From Gordionus sp. m RMFG-2023 (lineage: Eukaryota > Nematomorpha > Gordioida > Chordodea > Parachordodidae), in NCBI RefSeq assembly GCF_954871325.1, contig NC_088776.1, forward strand, positions 5,153,985 through 5,217,984: a DNA stretch of 64,000 nucleotides. Reading direction: 5' to 3'. The translations under genes and the position numbers were made by a program. Each line of letters opens with the position of its first letter. Position 1 is the stretch's first letter. Positions 1 to 14,500 of this stretch are shown one piece after another. Below the pieces are notes generated by a model. The model had not been told where the DNA came from. It saw only the letters and a list, made by a program, of their open reading frames with translations, and ran no database searches.

Positions 1-1706
1 ATAATATTAATATCTTAAATAGTCAGTATAATTTATAATATTAATTATAAAATCATATTATTTAATATTTATCACATTTTAGGATTAAAATGTCAATCAT
101 ATTAACATGTCATGTCATTATTAATTATTATTTTATAAACCTAACAACCGGATACCAAACTATTTTATCACTAAATTGTGTGTTTCCCGTGAATTACAGG
201 ATAAGACATATTTTATGTACTAAAGATAAGTTTTATTCATTATTTATTATTTATCTAGCCTATACATTGTCTTTTTTAACATTTGTTTTAAAAAATTTCC
301 ATAGATTAGTTAATCGCCTCGATAAAACTCTCCACATGTGTGTTGAGACTAGGTGGAATAGTAGGTTGAATATGATTGAATCGATCTTTAATCAATTTAA
401 TGACATATTGGAAAGCCTCAATTCCAGAGGAGAGTCGATTAGACTTGAAAATATTGATTTTGAAATGATGAGGTCTGATCAAGTTTCTGCCACCTTTTAA
501 AATTGCGAGTGATGAACTTGAAAGTGATTTAAAACCTACTAATCACAAAGTTATTTTATGTTATCATAAAATATTGAGTTTTTTAGCTAATCCTAGCTTA
601 AACTATCAGCTAAACCAGCTTTCATTAAGGTGCCGGGAAATAGTGGTGGATAAATTTAAAATAGATTTATTCCACCAAATTTTGACATTTTTGTGTTCAA
701 AATTTCGGGATATGAACATGTTATCCCGGGAACATTATAAAGATTTGTGTCAACATATAAACACGGTGATTAATGCAGAGAAAATCAACAGAGATGTGAT
801 TGAGAAAAGTCTTTAAACAACTCATTATCTAACTCGTGCTCAACCGATAGAGTAGTAAATAAAGGTTTATTAAATAAATAATAAAATTATTTATTAAAAA
901 ATAATAAAGTAAATATATATCTTAATAATATTAATGAATATTTTTTTCTTAAGAAACTACAGAGGTGGTAGATACGTTTTTGGACTTCTCTCTATGGGAG
1001 GCTGACAATGCGTATTCTGATGCTAGCGCCGAAGTTGACGAGCTAAAAAAATACCTAGATCCGAAATTATGTATTGATGACGATAATATTTTAAAATGAA
1101 GGAAAACAAACCATTATGAGTTTCCAAATTTAAGTATTTTAGCTCTTAAATTCCTGGCTATCCCTGCTTCGTCGGCTAGCAGTGAAAGGGCGTTTTCAGC
1201 TGCTGGTAGGGCCTTTGAGGAGAGAAGGACTCGTTTAAAGCCAGATAAACTGGACGCCTCTTTATTTATATATCATAATAATTCACTTTGTGATAATTTT
1301 GATAATGACATTGATTAGGTCAATATAATATAATATGTTCATTATATTTTTTATATATTTATTAACTTTATTATCATATCTATATTCGCAAAAATGATGC
1401 TTATTGTATTATATAATCGTTATAATTTTTAAATTCGCTTGTATATTAATCGTTTTATAATATTTTTTACAAATTTAATAAAATGCAACCTAATATATAT
1501 CTTGAATAGATTATGGCCGTCAAATAAACTTTTATTTAAGGTGGCTGAACTGAATAAATACACATAAATTTTTTTTTGGTTATCATAATATGAAAACTTA
1601 AATTGCAAAATTTAATTCGGGTCGGGCTCGGGTTGGACTAAAAAATTTTTAAATTCGGGCTCGGGTCGGGCTAGGGTTGCGAAAAAATTACTTTGCAGTT
1701 CTCTAG
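1..1706 (+). mobile_element. hAT DNA transposon, 3' part, decayed transposase
   Basis: Three separated reading frames on the plus strand carry hAT transposase blocks. Bases 306-500 include the TRWNS motif seen across hAT transposases, 574-816 include SREHYKDLCQH, and about 966-1317 hold the C-terminal dimerisation region with FLAIPASSASSERAFSAAGR. The copy is dead: the frame changes near 500-510, and TGA at 1097-1099 sits where a tryptophan would fit. The stretch 817-965 is A+T rich and may hold a small intron. The subterminal part (1618-1680) repeats GGGTCGGGCTCGGG-like runs, and the element appears to end in CTTTGCAGTTCTCTAG. Its 5' end lies left of the window. It sits in intron 10 of the helicase gene, in antisense orientation. 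Confidence 0.8.
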
Positions 1707-2025
1707 TATTCATTCTCAAAATCAAAATTGTCAAATAAATTAGAAACCCACTGGGAACTCTGGGTCTACCCCTTTCCTGTTGCTACCTCTCTAGTCATTT
1801 AATATGACATACTGAAGAGTGATAATTCGATTTCATACCCGAGTCATTTTTAAGCCTTCTTTAACCATTCATTGACTTAGCGACTCCTCAGCCACGTTGA
1901 CTAAAGTAGAATTAATGTGCTACAGAGGACAAACCGATCTCCTTCCCCAATTTATTTTGTACCTTATAGCCCTAATATAAATATTTTATATTTTAAAAAA
2001 ATACTGATAAATAAAAATTTATAAC

Positions 2026-2527
2026 CTGAAAACTATAAGGTGATATGATGCCAATATCACTTTGGCCTAGCCCACTATTCATCAAACGAGTCACGTGAAG
2101 ATAAACGCATTCGACTTCCGCGAGGTTCGCTTTGGAAGTTTTTCCGCTCACTTCTCTCGTGAGGGAGGATGATAAACTGTCATTAAAGCTTCCTGGACTA
2201 GAACTAATTCCACTATCAGCTCGATTACAGCAGTTCAATAAATGCATATTTCTTTGGGCAACCGGAATACTATTACAGGGATTGTTGAAAGAAGATATTC
2301 TGATAAAAGCGTTTAGTGTGTGGTGGTTATTGTAAATCACGGGGTGTCCCAATAGCGAATTATTCTGAGAGTTGAGCCCGATATTGAAAGTGTTTCTAGT
2401 CATTTGTTTAGGCATACATTGAGCGCATGCGGGAATTTGAGCGTTATCATTGGAAGGTAGTACGTGCTCGAAACCGAACGTGTCAATTAGAACCAATGGC
2501 CCATATTGAATGTTAGAAATAAGGTCG
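2026..2527 (-). CDS. IGHMBP2: IGHMBP2-like exon 10 (RecA2 start)
   Basis: Acceptor TTAAG, donor CAG/GTTATA. It encodes [20 protein letters not shown], then about 90 residues of Asn/Ser-rich insertion, then [19 protein letters not shown] and [10 protein letters not shown]. These equal the NPGEVRLVSLHIQALVDAG and IAVVSPYNLQV blocks of vertebrate IGHMBP2. It ends in phase 0. The next exon, with the VDGFQG motif, is not found in bases 1-2025, so it lies outside the window. Confidence 0.87.
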
Positions 2528-5500
2528 CTTAAATAAAAAATATAAACATTTTTTGAGAAATAGAGTCAAAGATTATTAAAAATTATATAAAATGTTTTAA
2601 TAAAATGGGGAGTTTGTTCTACTCGGTATTAAAGTAAAATAAAATTTTATTCTCACTTGTTAGACATATCAAGAGTGTTGTAGAAACGATTAAACTTTTA
2701 AAAACGGCTAGTCTAATATTTTCGCCCAAAAATATTACGCTAGCCCGGAGATTTTACTCGTAGATGACAGAGAAGCTGGGACATCTATCAACGAAATTGC
2801 GAGGCTCGCGTAATATTATTTTTGGCTTAAAATCTCTTCTTTTTTGGAAATTGAGTAAATCTAGCCGTTATCAATGGTACATATTGGAAAGGGTGGGAAT
2901 TAGGATATGTTCCAAACGATATGGTATTTACCTTAGAACACGAGTAGCAACATGCGGAGGCGTAGTGAGACGGCTATCGTAAAAACGATCGGAGATAAAC
3001 TTGGCGATGCATTCGTTCATCCTGTACTGCATGTTTAAGCGGATTAGAAAATCGTTTTCTACTTGTCTCTTGACACCAACTTCCCAATTCTCGAGAAAGT
3101 TCGATGAATAGTTCGAAAAGCTAGAGGGTAAAAACATCTTTTTAACATGATTAGGATTCGATGAATAATTAGAAATTGGCTCGTCTTTGGCGTACATCCC
3201 GATAAGTCTTTCCATGAGAGATATTTGTAGGCCCTCTTTCGTAACAGGGCTGGAATGAGATTTAATCAAAAAAAAAAGAAAATGCAGGGTTGAAAGCGCA
3301 AATAATGCATTTTTAACGGCCTCATGCAAATTGGCAAAATTACCGTTTGGCGTTAGAAACCATTTTAAAAAAAACGCGAATAGGTTTTCTTTTTCATTAC
3401 AATTTTTTTAATTCTTCGCTTTGTAATATTATATAAAAATATAAATAACTTACTTATATCCTTAAAAAAAAGGAATATTTAAAAATTAAAGAAATAAGAA
3501 GGCAGACGATAATATAATTTTCAAAGACAAATCTTTTTTTTTTCTTTTTAGAACTTATTTAAAATTTTGAATCGGCGATATTAATACATAATAAGGCAAC
3601 CTCAACTTATTAATTTTTGAAATATATTTACTCTTTGGAAATTATAGTGGGAGGTAGTTGCAAATGATCTCCAGCTAGAAGGCAGAATGGAGCGTGCAAC
3701 ATCGGGATCCAGCAAGCGGCTTCCAAAGACTTTTTTATTTAAAAACATAATTAATTAGGAGTATATAGGCCTATTCAAGAAAACCAAATACGAACCGATT
3801 TATTTTGATATTATTCGTATTTGATTCTTGTTTGATTGCTATTCTGCATCGAGCCTAATTTTTCAAACCCGGCCCGGCCCAAAATTTTTTTAAAAAGTTT
3901 TGCCGGCCCGGCCCCTATTTATTTAAATATAAATTAATTCTTTTATAATATTATAATTTTTCATTAAAATTCATATTACAAAATATGATAAAATATTATT
4001 ATTTAAAAAATTAACATTAAAATATAAGGAATATAGTAAAGATTAGTACAAATAAATATTTTTTTTAAAAAATAAAAAAAATCAGGTGGCGAGGTCGGGC
4101 CAGGATGTTTTAAATATTTGATAGTTAGATCTAATTATAGAGACGGCGATTTTCTGAGTTTATTATGTGGAGAAAGGTAAGATTTTTTGATAGATATGGA
4201 TATTATTTTGAAGAGATTTAATGCCGCTCGTCCGAAAGAGCAGGTTGATGTAGCTGCTATGAGATGGTCCACACATTCGGTGCGAGTATTTTTGATTTTT
4301 TAGAGATTCAGCTGTTTCATGCGAATTATTAGATGGGGCCATGGGATCAATGCAGGTAAAATCCCACATTAAGAGCTTTCCCATTAAAAACGGTACGATT
4401 GTTTTGCCGTCAGAGCGTTTTTTAATTAAAAAAAGATGTCGGTTCTAAAATACAAGGAAAATTGGCTTTATATTTAAATAAGAAGCTATTATTGAATTTA
4501 TTTAAATGTCGGTTGATTTTTGATATAAATTTACAATGGCGTCTACCGATTGATTGCATTTAATGCAAGTATATTGGTTTAAGAAAAATCCCCCAGGCGT
4601 ACATTGATTGCATAACGAAACGAGTCGTTATCTATTAGTTGGTTATTTAAAATGCTGGAATATGAGTCCAAAACCATTCATGACCAGAGTTGTCAAAATA
4701 AAGTGTTCTTAGGAGGATTCATCTAATAAATTATCATTATCGACAATAATATGCGAGGTTATATTTTTTTACCGATTTGGTTGAAGATATGAAGGAAACA
4801 AGGTCTATACTCAATGCCGATCTTAGGCCTAGTTCTCTAGATTTACAAGGGAGAGGTGCCTGAAGCCATGAGTTAGAATCGAGTTTGATGTTTAATTCGT
4901 ATTCTTAAAAGAATTTCAAAAGAGATGGCACCAGAAGTTTTTAAACAATAATGGATTTGTGGTTTAAAAGGGCGTTTTTGAGAATGAAATAAGCTTGCTT
5001 GATTGGTAATATTTTTAAGATCGATAGTTTGGGGAATAGTGATTGGAGATGATTATTTAAAAAATTAAGAACTCCCTCTGCATCTCCCAATGGGGCTCCT
5101 AATATACTGAAATCTTTTAAGGGTGTCTATCTATTATTGTTGTTAGTTAGATGTAGAGAAAGATAAATTTTGTATTTCTTTATATTTAGGGATAAATTAA
5201 GTTCATCAATGTGTTTGTAAATTATATCCAGAGAATTCTGGATTGGAGAAATGGTCCCCGATATAGTACAATCGTTAAGGTACCAAACGTGTATAATGAG
5301 TTTGCATGAGAGAGCAATGTTTAAGGGTATAGCAAAAAAGTAGTGCCTAATGGGTTACCCTGTTAGAGACCTTCTGCAGAATTAATGATAATCATTAAAC
5401 CTGGGTAAGGAAGGAATGCCATAGCTAAGATGGATGTAATTGTGGTAGTCAGGGAATGTTTCCAAGATAATCGATCATTTTATTCCTATTAATTGAACTA

Positions 5501-8500
5501 AAGATATGTCTAGTTTTGCTATATATTCTTCAGGTTTGAGGTTAGATAAAACTTGTCGGCTACAATGGATTGTGGCTTCACAGCCTCCCTTTACTCCAAA
5601 TCCAACTTGCTAGGAGTTAAGCTTAAGGTTATTGTAAATTTTTGAAATGGTTCGTAAGTAGAAAATTCCAATAGCTATTGGGCTAACGATTTTCAGCTTT
5701 TTCAAGCGCAATTAGTAGAGCACCAAAAACTATTGGGGCAAGTTAATGTGGTAATATCCAGATTTGTTGTAGTATCTAGATATAAAAATGTGGTAACTGT
5801 ATCTAGATATTATTTTAGAGATATCTGTATCTGTTTTTACATACATTTTGATATACTACTATTTAACGCTTTTTTATATTATAAATAAAAATACTTGAAT
5901 GCAAAATATATTTTATTTCATAAGAGCATATAATTTAATATATATATATATATTAAAAATATTAATACTACTATAATAAAAAATTAAATATAAATAATAA
6001 TTAAATATTATGTCCGAGTTATCAATAACAAACAAATTCTGATATTACAATCAAAATTTGCCATTTTAATATGCAATGGAATTGGTTTTATTATTATATT
6101 AATTTTTGTCCTAGATTAATATTAATGGAGAAGATGATATAATCAATGACGACATTCTTCCATGGCCAATTTATAGACCATATTTTAAAATAATATCTCA
6201 AAATAAAGAAAAAAAATTTTTGATAGTAAATGTTTGCCATGTCTACCAAAAAATACGCAAATTTCAGTTAGCATTACCTCAACTTGCAACATTGCAAAAC
6301 ATTTAAGGGTATAGATACTAAATAAATGTTTACAATTGTAATTTATATTTTTTAAGAAAACATCAAACACTCTTAATCAAAATAAAAAAAAGGGAAGGCG
6401 AAGAAATCTATTAAAGAAAATATTGGACTAGGCTCATCGTCCATTGATATTTTTTCCAAGAGACCTCACTTTAACCCAAACCACTTTAAATGATTTAATA
6501 ACTGATTTTATTATAGATAGCATTAGCACTCCAACAATCTGCTGTTGTGCATATTAGTGATGGTTCTATTAGCCTTTTTATGATTTCTTTCTTTTCATTT
6601 TCCCATCTTTGGGAAATTCAAGCAACTACTGTCTGTCGGCAAATTATATTTTTTTTGTGGAGCTAATGTTTTGATCATTTTCATAAATAATTTACAAGCA
6701 TTCACTTCTGTTTATTATAGAAAAATTCATTTAAAAAAATCAGCTTAAAATATCTACCAAATTTATTTTAAGATAAATTTAATATACTCCACTAGGGTTT
6801 TTAAGATATATTTATTCGTTTAAAAATTCGTCTGGTGGGTCGGGTTCGGCATATCTAGAAAATACGTCGGAAGTAAGACTAGATTTTCGCAACTTAATCC
6901 TCCAAATTTGGCTCCTGGCTCGATCCGAATTCAAACGGCCAAGCCGAAGTTTAAGCCCATAAAGGAAAAACTCAAGTTCCAGCTGATTTGTTACAACTCA
7001 ATCCTCGAGGGAGATGATCGTAATATATATATATACAATATTTAAAATCTCACCTGAGAACACTCGTCAATTATGAGCATGTCGAATCTTTCAGCCTTTA
7101 AGGCGTACTTCCCAAAGCTTATGAGCGTGGATAAAATAATATCGGCGGACCTGATAATCTCCAATTCAGCCTCCTTCAAAAGCTGTCTGATCTCCATTTC
7201 GGTTTGGTGACTGCTTGGGGTCTCTAATATATCATTAATACTCGATGCGTTGCTGTTAGTATCTGTGAACCGATTCAAATATTTTTTTTATTGTTATATT
7301 TAAAGCAATTTGATTTGGTTTTTGAAATAAAAAAAAAATGAAAGGAAATACAAAATATAGATCTTAAAAGTATCTCCACGGGGGGAAAGTAAAGTGTTTT
7401 CAATATTTTTAAGTTAAGTGTTCTCCATATTTTTTTTAATGATATAAAAAACGGTTTTATAAAGGCTCGTTTTCTAAATTTAAGAGAGAAAAAAATATAA
7501 TTAGAGAAATATTGTATTTTTTTAAACACCCGCTAAATCCTGATTTGTTTGCTCGCATAATACCTCATTCATAGTTAGTGCGGATTCCACATGGTATTAG
7601 AGCCCATAAACAAAAGAAAAATTGGTTTTATATTACCTAATTTATTTATTTATTTATTTTGGGGGGGGGGGGGGTATTTAGTATTGTTAGAGTTTCTGGA
7701 AGAGTTGTGAATGTAAATTAGGGTTTTAGAAATTTAAGATTACTTAGTTGGGACATTTTGAGACTACATACCAAATAGGGACCGATTTATGAACAAGTCC
7801 TCAGACATGGGCTAATATGGACCCGGGGCGGGTTCCGACCTTTTTAGCAAAAAGTAGGTTACAATTAAGTCCCCGTCAACCAAATTTACGTTAAATAGAG
7901 TTTAAAATTCCCTGATTCCTATTGGGTTTAACAGTCCTAGTTTCTGGGAAATAATTTTTATATTTAATCAATCAGTGATTATCCAGAAATAATGTGGTTT
8001 GATTTTGATTGTATATTCTTTAACAAATCTCATTCATTTTTAATTTACTTTTTATATGATATAAACAATAAATACATCCCAGGGAAAATTTATGGAAATT
8101 TCATTACAGTTGGTTGGTCTCCTTACAGTTGTCCAATTTAGAGTAAGAGACCTATAATTTACCAGGCCCATAAACGGGTAACGTCTGTTAATTGGGCCGG
8201 TCCGCGCAAATATTTAACGGGCAGGAGAGCGTGAAAAAAGTAGATGCTCGAAGTTCAATAAAGCATAGAGGAAAAAAATATTTGATATTCTAATTATGTT
8301 AAAATAATGTTTTTATATTTTGCTATATAATTTTGGTGATTAAATGACCTGCTACTAAAGATCATTTATTCATAAATACGATTTCTCTTTTTTTTTTCTC
8401 TTCCGACATTTTGTATATTTATTTCTATAAGATAAATCACGAAACTCTAATACTCATCAACTGGCTATTTTTTCCAAAGTGGTTACATAAAATTCTAGCC

Positions 8501-11500
8501 GATCCGGACAATTAGAAGAAAATTCCTGGCCGGGGTTGGCTTTATCCAAAATGTTTTACAATTTTTATTATTTATTTCATAGTTTTATTACTTTCCTTTG
8601 ATAAATGCATGGATGGACTGATAATGATGAATAAAAATATCATTTACTTCTATAATTTTTTACATAATAAAAATAATTTAATTATAATTTTAGATAAAAT
8701 TATATACCGGTTTGAACCATTTCATAAAATCTTTATGGAAGCCTGAATATTTTTTTTAAAATTTCAAACTGATATTTTGAAAAATAACTATTTGAAAAAA
8801 AAAATGTTATCATAAGCATATTTATATGTGTTTATTTAACTAAAAAAAATATCAAATCTCTAGTAAATACAGTTAATTTAAGTTATTTATGATATAATCC
8901 AATAACAAATACAGTACAAAAAATATCCAACACAATAATTTATAAAAAGGTTGTTAATAGAAATATATAGTCATCCAGAAGAAATATTGATATAAGAGCC
9001 CTTAATTGACATTAGATATAGATTTATAGTATGGAATAGATAATAAAAATCTTATAACAAGAAAATTCATATAAAGAATTCGAATCGTGGCAAAATTTTT
9101 AGATAATTTCGGGCCAGGTGGCACTTTTGGCAATATTTTTTTAAAATTTAGCAGGTTTAGGGGAAATTTTAAAATTTCGTGGTGGGCAGGTCCGGGCAAA
9201 AAAATTTTATCGGGCCGTGCCGGGCAACTTATGCAAAAATTGTTAAAAGGGCCAAAACGGACTGGACCTTGAAGACCTCTGAAGTATAATTATTGACTAA
9301 GCCTGATATTTCAAACCTTTATTGGAGGGCTGCAGAGTGACAAATCTTAGTATTAAGGTTACAATAACACCCGCCCCCCCCCGTCACCCGATACTAGAGG
9401 ACCCTGAAGCTACAGATATCGGTATATATAATAATCCTTTCATAGTTAACGCAATCTCGCAGCGAAGTATGCAAAATATGCCGTCTATTCACTGCCGCTA
9501 ATTTGAGCCAACTGTGAATTCAAGGTAAGGATAACATAACAGCTTACCATTTGTATCAGAATTTAGTTTGATATTTCTTGCGGTATGTGACTGACATTTA
9601 GGATGTGAGGTTGGCAGTTTACAGATTTGTTGTTGGTGATCAGTAGCCATCTTATTTTATTTTTGTTTAAATGAAATAATATTTCGTCACTATATAATAT
9701 TGCTGTTAGAAACTTCTTTTTAAGAAAAATCTATAACATGTCAGAATCCAGCACCATAGACTTATATTAACATTAGACTGTTCAACGATTTTTTTAAAAA
9801 AAAAACATCATTAAAATAATCGCCATTTTGAACATTGCAACCTTTATTTTAACCCATTACTGGTTGCATATGTATGCTCCCAAAAAAACGTTTTTAGATA
9901 ATTTCGCACATTAGACCTCTCAACCACGGCAAATTATTGAGGTCTAAAATACAAAGTCTTTTTAGTGATATGATGAAACTAGTATAAATATTTATAATTA
10001 ATAGATATATCAATATTTATCAATCATTTTTGAATATTTAAAAAATTAAAATTTAGATAGGTGACCAAACAAAGTTGACTGGCACATATATGCATCTTAA
10101 TCATCTAGCGATATTAATTTTCACAATCAATCTTTCCATTTTATTCTAAATGATTTTCATGTTTAAATATTTCATATATTTATAAAAAATCTTCATTTTT
10201 TTTATATTATATTTAAATAGCATATTAAATATAAATTGCAAATTTTAACATTTAAAAAAAAAAAAATACTTGTTGTTGTGATATAATATTTTCAATTTAT
10301 ATTTTAAAATGTTTATTTTTTTTATTGTTCTGATGTATTTTGTTATGTATATATATATATATAAACATACAATATATTTTCATTAGTGTTGTTTTAAAAG
10401 TTTCATTTTGAACTAATTTTTAAAAACGGCTTAACTAAATATTTTATTAGGAAAAATATTATGCAAAGCTTTTCGATTTTTCTCATAGGTTGCACAAAGG
10501 TTTGAACATCTATTAACAAAATCTTTAAGACAATATTTTTCTGGCTTATAAAATAACGGAAGTTATTGGTTAAATCGAGCCGTTTAACAACACTATACTT
10601 TCATATTAACAAGAAAAATAAAAATTATTTATTATAGAGATCAATATTATTTGATAAGTGTTGTAGTATTATGTTTATTTTTATGTTAGTAGATTTATTA
10701 TTACAATAATGTCAAGGATGTATTTGTATTTTTAAATGAAAAAGAGATAATGTCAAGAATGTAATTTATTCTTATATGAACAAGAGGAAAACTAGATCAA
10801 TTATTTTTGAATATATTGATTTTAGTTAATTTTTTTTCCGCGTAATAAGATTGATTTTGTTTCATTGCGTATTTTTTAATAAATTTTTTTTATATAAAAA
10901 TAATTGTGTTTTATCTTTTAATTAAAGAAATCTACAAATACCAGATTAAGATTTTTTTATATTTTTGAAGTTGAATATTATATTTTAACTTAAAATTTAC
11001 TATAATTAATATTTGATCACTATCGGATATTCTGGTTAAACAGGCTAAGGCCTACTTACTATCCTCCTTATCCCCTACACATATAATATAATAAAGAATA
11101 ATTATCGTATAAAAAAATTCATATTTTAATTATGATAGAAATTTGATCATATATATTAACAATTTTTATATTAATAATATTTAATAAGAAAATAAAGTAA
11201 TAAAGAAATAAAGAAATTTCCGCAAGATGGTGCTTTTTTTAAAAAAATTTATGATTTTTTTGAAGGATAGATTAATTGATAAATTACAAAATGAAAGAAA
11301 AATTAAAGATAAAACTATCGCGGTTGTTCAAAATGACGATTAAATTTAAATAAATGTCAATCAATTGGATTTTTTTGATTTTATTTAAAAATATTTTTAT
11401 ATAAATATTTATTATGATAGGAAAGCAATCAATTTTTCCTATTGGTGTATTTTTTTTTTTATCTAATATCAAAAATTCATTATTTTTGTATTGATGCATT

Positions 11501-14500
11501 ATTTTTGTATTGATGGATATTTAATGTATTCTGGGATTCTGAAAAATAAAAGACTATTCTTATTCATATTCTTAAGCGGGTACCATTGGGGGTTTTATAC
11601 AATAATCACATATAAATCATGGAAACATAAAATTTATAAAAGAAAAGAGGGAAAAATATTTTATATAATGAGAGGGAAAAATAAAATTGGCCTTAAATAT
11701 TATATTTTTTAAATATTTGTTTTCTCTTCAAAATGATCAAATAAAATGTTTTTATATCTAGGGGGACTATGGGTTTAAATTAATATTCTAACATATGCTG
11801 TGCCAAATATGAAAAAAATAGACATAATCAATTATTTCAAAAAATACCTAATTCTCTAACATAGCTTCTTTTTTTATGTTTTAGTAAAAAATTTTTAATT
11901 CTAGTGTTTGAAAACAAGAATATGTTATTTGACATCTTCTTGTGACACTAGATGAGGGGTAATTTATATATATTATATATATATGCTTACAATGAATTGT
12001 TAATTTAATATAGTATCGCATTTGAATTAATAAAAGTATTTCTTATGACATTGAACCCATGATACTGTTTACCATCCCAGTGGATATTCTTCCTTATGGA
12101 CATTTCTTTAATTGAATTTGCAACATATATAGATCATTTAGATTTATCTTGCAAAATTATTTAATTGATAAATTAAAATTACCAGGATTACGAAAATTTG
12201 TAGATGTTGGATAAAAAGATTCCTTTGAAAAATGTGCACTGCAGAGACTGGAGTATTTGTTTGGTTTAATAAAAATTCTCTTTTAACTGAGTAAATACAC
12301 TTACTTAAAAGAGCTCTGTTGTAATTGGAAACCTAGAATATCTAAATCTGATATTAATCTTTTTGAATCAAAGTAACATTCTATTCTCAGGAATAAAGAA
12401 TAGAAAAAAAGAAGTCATATATGTTTGTTAAAAAATAATATTTATTAATTATAAATTATATTTTTACCCATGATATTATATATATTATAACATTCAGATT
12501 ATATTTATATTTCATTATATAAGGATTTTCAAAGGTTTTTTTATATAAAATTAAGAAACTTAATTATTAATAAAAACAAAAAATATATAAATAAATGCTT
12601 ATATACATGTATATATTTCATTAACTATTAATTACTTGTGAAAAGATACATTCGTAAATAAAAAAAAATAATTTTTTTATTAAAATAAATGAATACGATA
12701 CTACAACTCTGGTATATTACATATGGTTGCCAAATGAATGTTTTTATAACATTATAAAATTTGGCGTTGAGCAGCCTATGTTAATATAAGTCTATGGTTC
12801 TACCAGCCCGTAAAATGGTGGGTAATGTATATATGCCGTTGTTAATCACTTAGAGATTTAACTACGACCCAAATTTATTGACATGTAATTATATTATATT
12901 TACGGAATCATGTGATCGCTTTTCAATGGCTATAACTACAATTAGTTTTTTTTTTATTTCCTTGAAATTTATAAGAATACACGCAACCCATATTTTTCAA
13001 TTAAAAAATTTTGGGCCAGTCTCATATTTTTGTAAATGTGAGGGCCCAGGTTTCAGTTGTCAGAAGCATTAATGAATAAATAGGTTATATAAAGTTAATG
13101 AACAACAATGTTTCTTGCCATTAATGAATTGGTCAATTACAAAACTTATAAGATTTAATCAAATAGAATTTAGTAAGGTAAATGAACCCTTTCCCTCTCA
13201 TGGACAGGGTTATCAATTGATTGATCAAAATGGGAAAGATGGAACATTACATACTAATTAAACTTTGATAATGTAGGTATGCTTAGCATCCATGATTTTC
13301 ATGTTATTTTCTTTAAAAGAAAAATACAGAGATACATCGATACTCACGGTGTACTTGAGTACCACCCCATACTTCTGATTTTAACCGATAGCAGGGGCCA
13401 ATACTCAAAAATGATAATCAATTTTCATAATTTTAATACAAAAAATTTTTGCCTAACAAACTTTAAGAGCTTCGAATTCATATTTATTGAATATTTTTAA
13501 ACCTTCATAAATTAAACAAATGATAAAATTAATGAATTATATCTCTCAACTGTTTTTTTTTCTCAATAAATATACTATATATTAATTAAATAAGCATGTC
13601 ATTATTGGCTAATTAATAATATTCGATTTAGACTTTCAAAGTTGTGGAGAGCCTATTTTCTAAATCCTTCAGCAATTGGCTAGAAGGATTTGACTGACAT
13701 AAATGTTGATGTAGGGTATAGCGTATCGCTGTTTTGTTATCTTTAGTCTTAAATTTTTCGCGACTCCTCTTCCGTATCTTTTCGCCACCCGTCTTCGTTG
13801 TTGCGCCTTGTTGGGTATTTCCTTCCGGTCTTTCTTTCCAAGTCAGATTTTCTAAATTCATAATTTTAGCAGAACTTCCGAGTCTTAGGATTGTAGGAGG
13901 GCTAATAAATGATCCTATTATGTTTAATAAATAAAAAAAAACATTATGTAAACATTGGAGAGATTGCTTACATTATATGACCCTGGGACAATTATTTTTA
14001 TAAACTTAAATAAGTCCAGTAAATGGGTAACCAACCCTCGCTAACTGTGAATGCAGTGTAAGTCCATCATTTTATATACTAGTTAGAGACTGGGTTGTCA
14101 AGTTGGTCAATTGACAGGTCAAATTCAATCATATGAGCTTAGGAGCTTTTGATCTGGCCAAATACTCTAAAAAAAGAAAATTAAAAATATGTTTGAAAAA
14201 AAGAAAAAATGCTGCTTATTTATTGGGTCCCCAGTATCTAGTAGAGCATCTTACTAGTCATAAATATATAATAAAATATGTGATATAATACAAGATTTAG
14301 GCATTTTATAAGGTGGTGATATCATAAATTCCAGAATAAACGAGGCAAAATATGTGGAAAGCAATAACTTCCATAGGAAATAATCAGATTCCGGCCTCAA
14401 ATTAGTGGAATGAGCTATTATCATCATGCCCATTGGTAGAAGTGGCTAGCAATTCCTAGTTATACTTATTCTTCAGAAAAAAATTCGTCGATTTGGGTTA

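Noticed and set aside
2132-2982. Plus-strand ORFs at 2132-2335 and 2764-2982
   Set aside because: The first is antisense to helicase exon 10, and the second covers a MITE and the antisense of exon 9.
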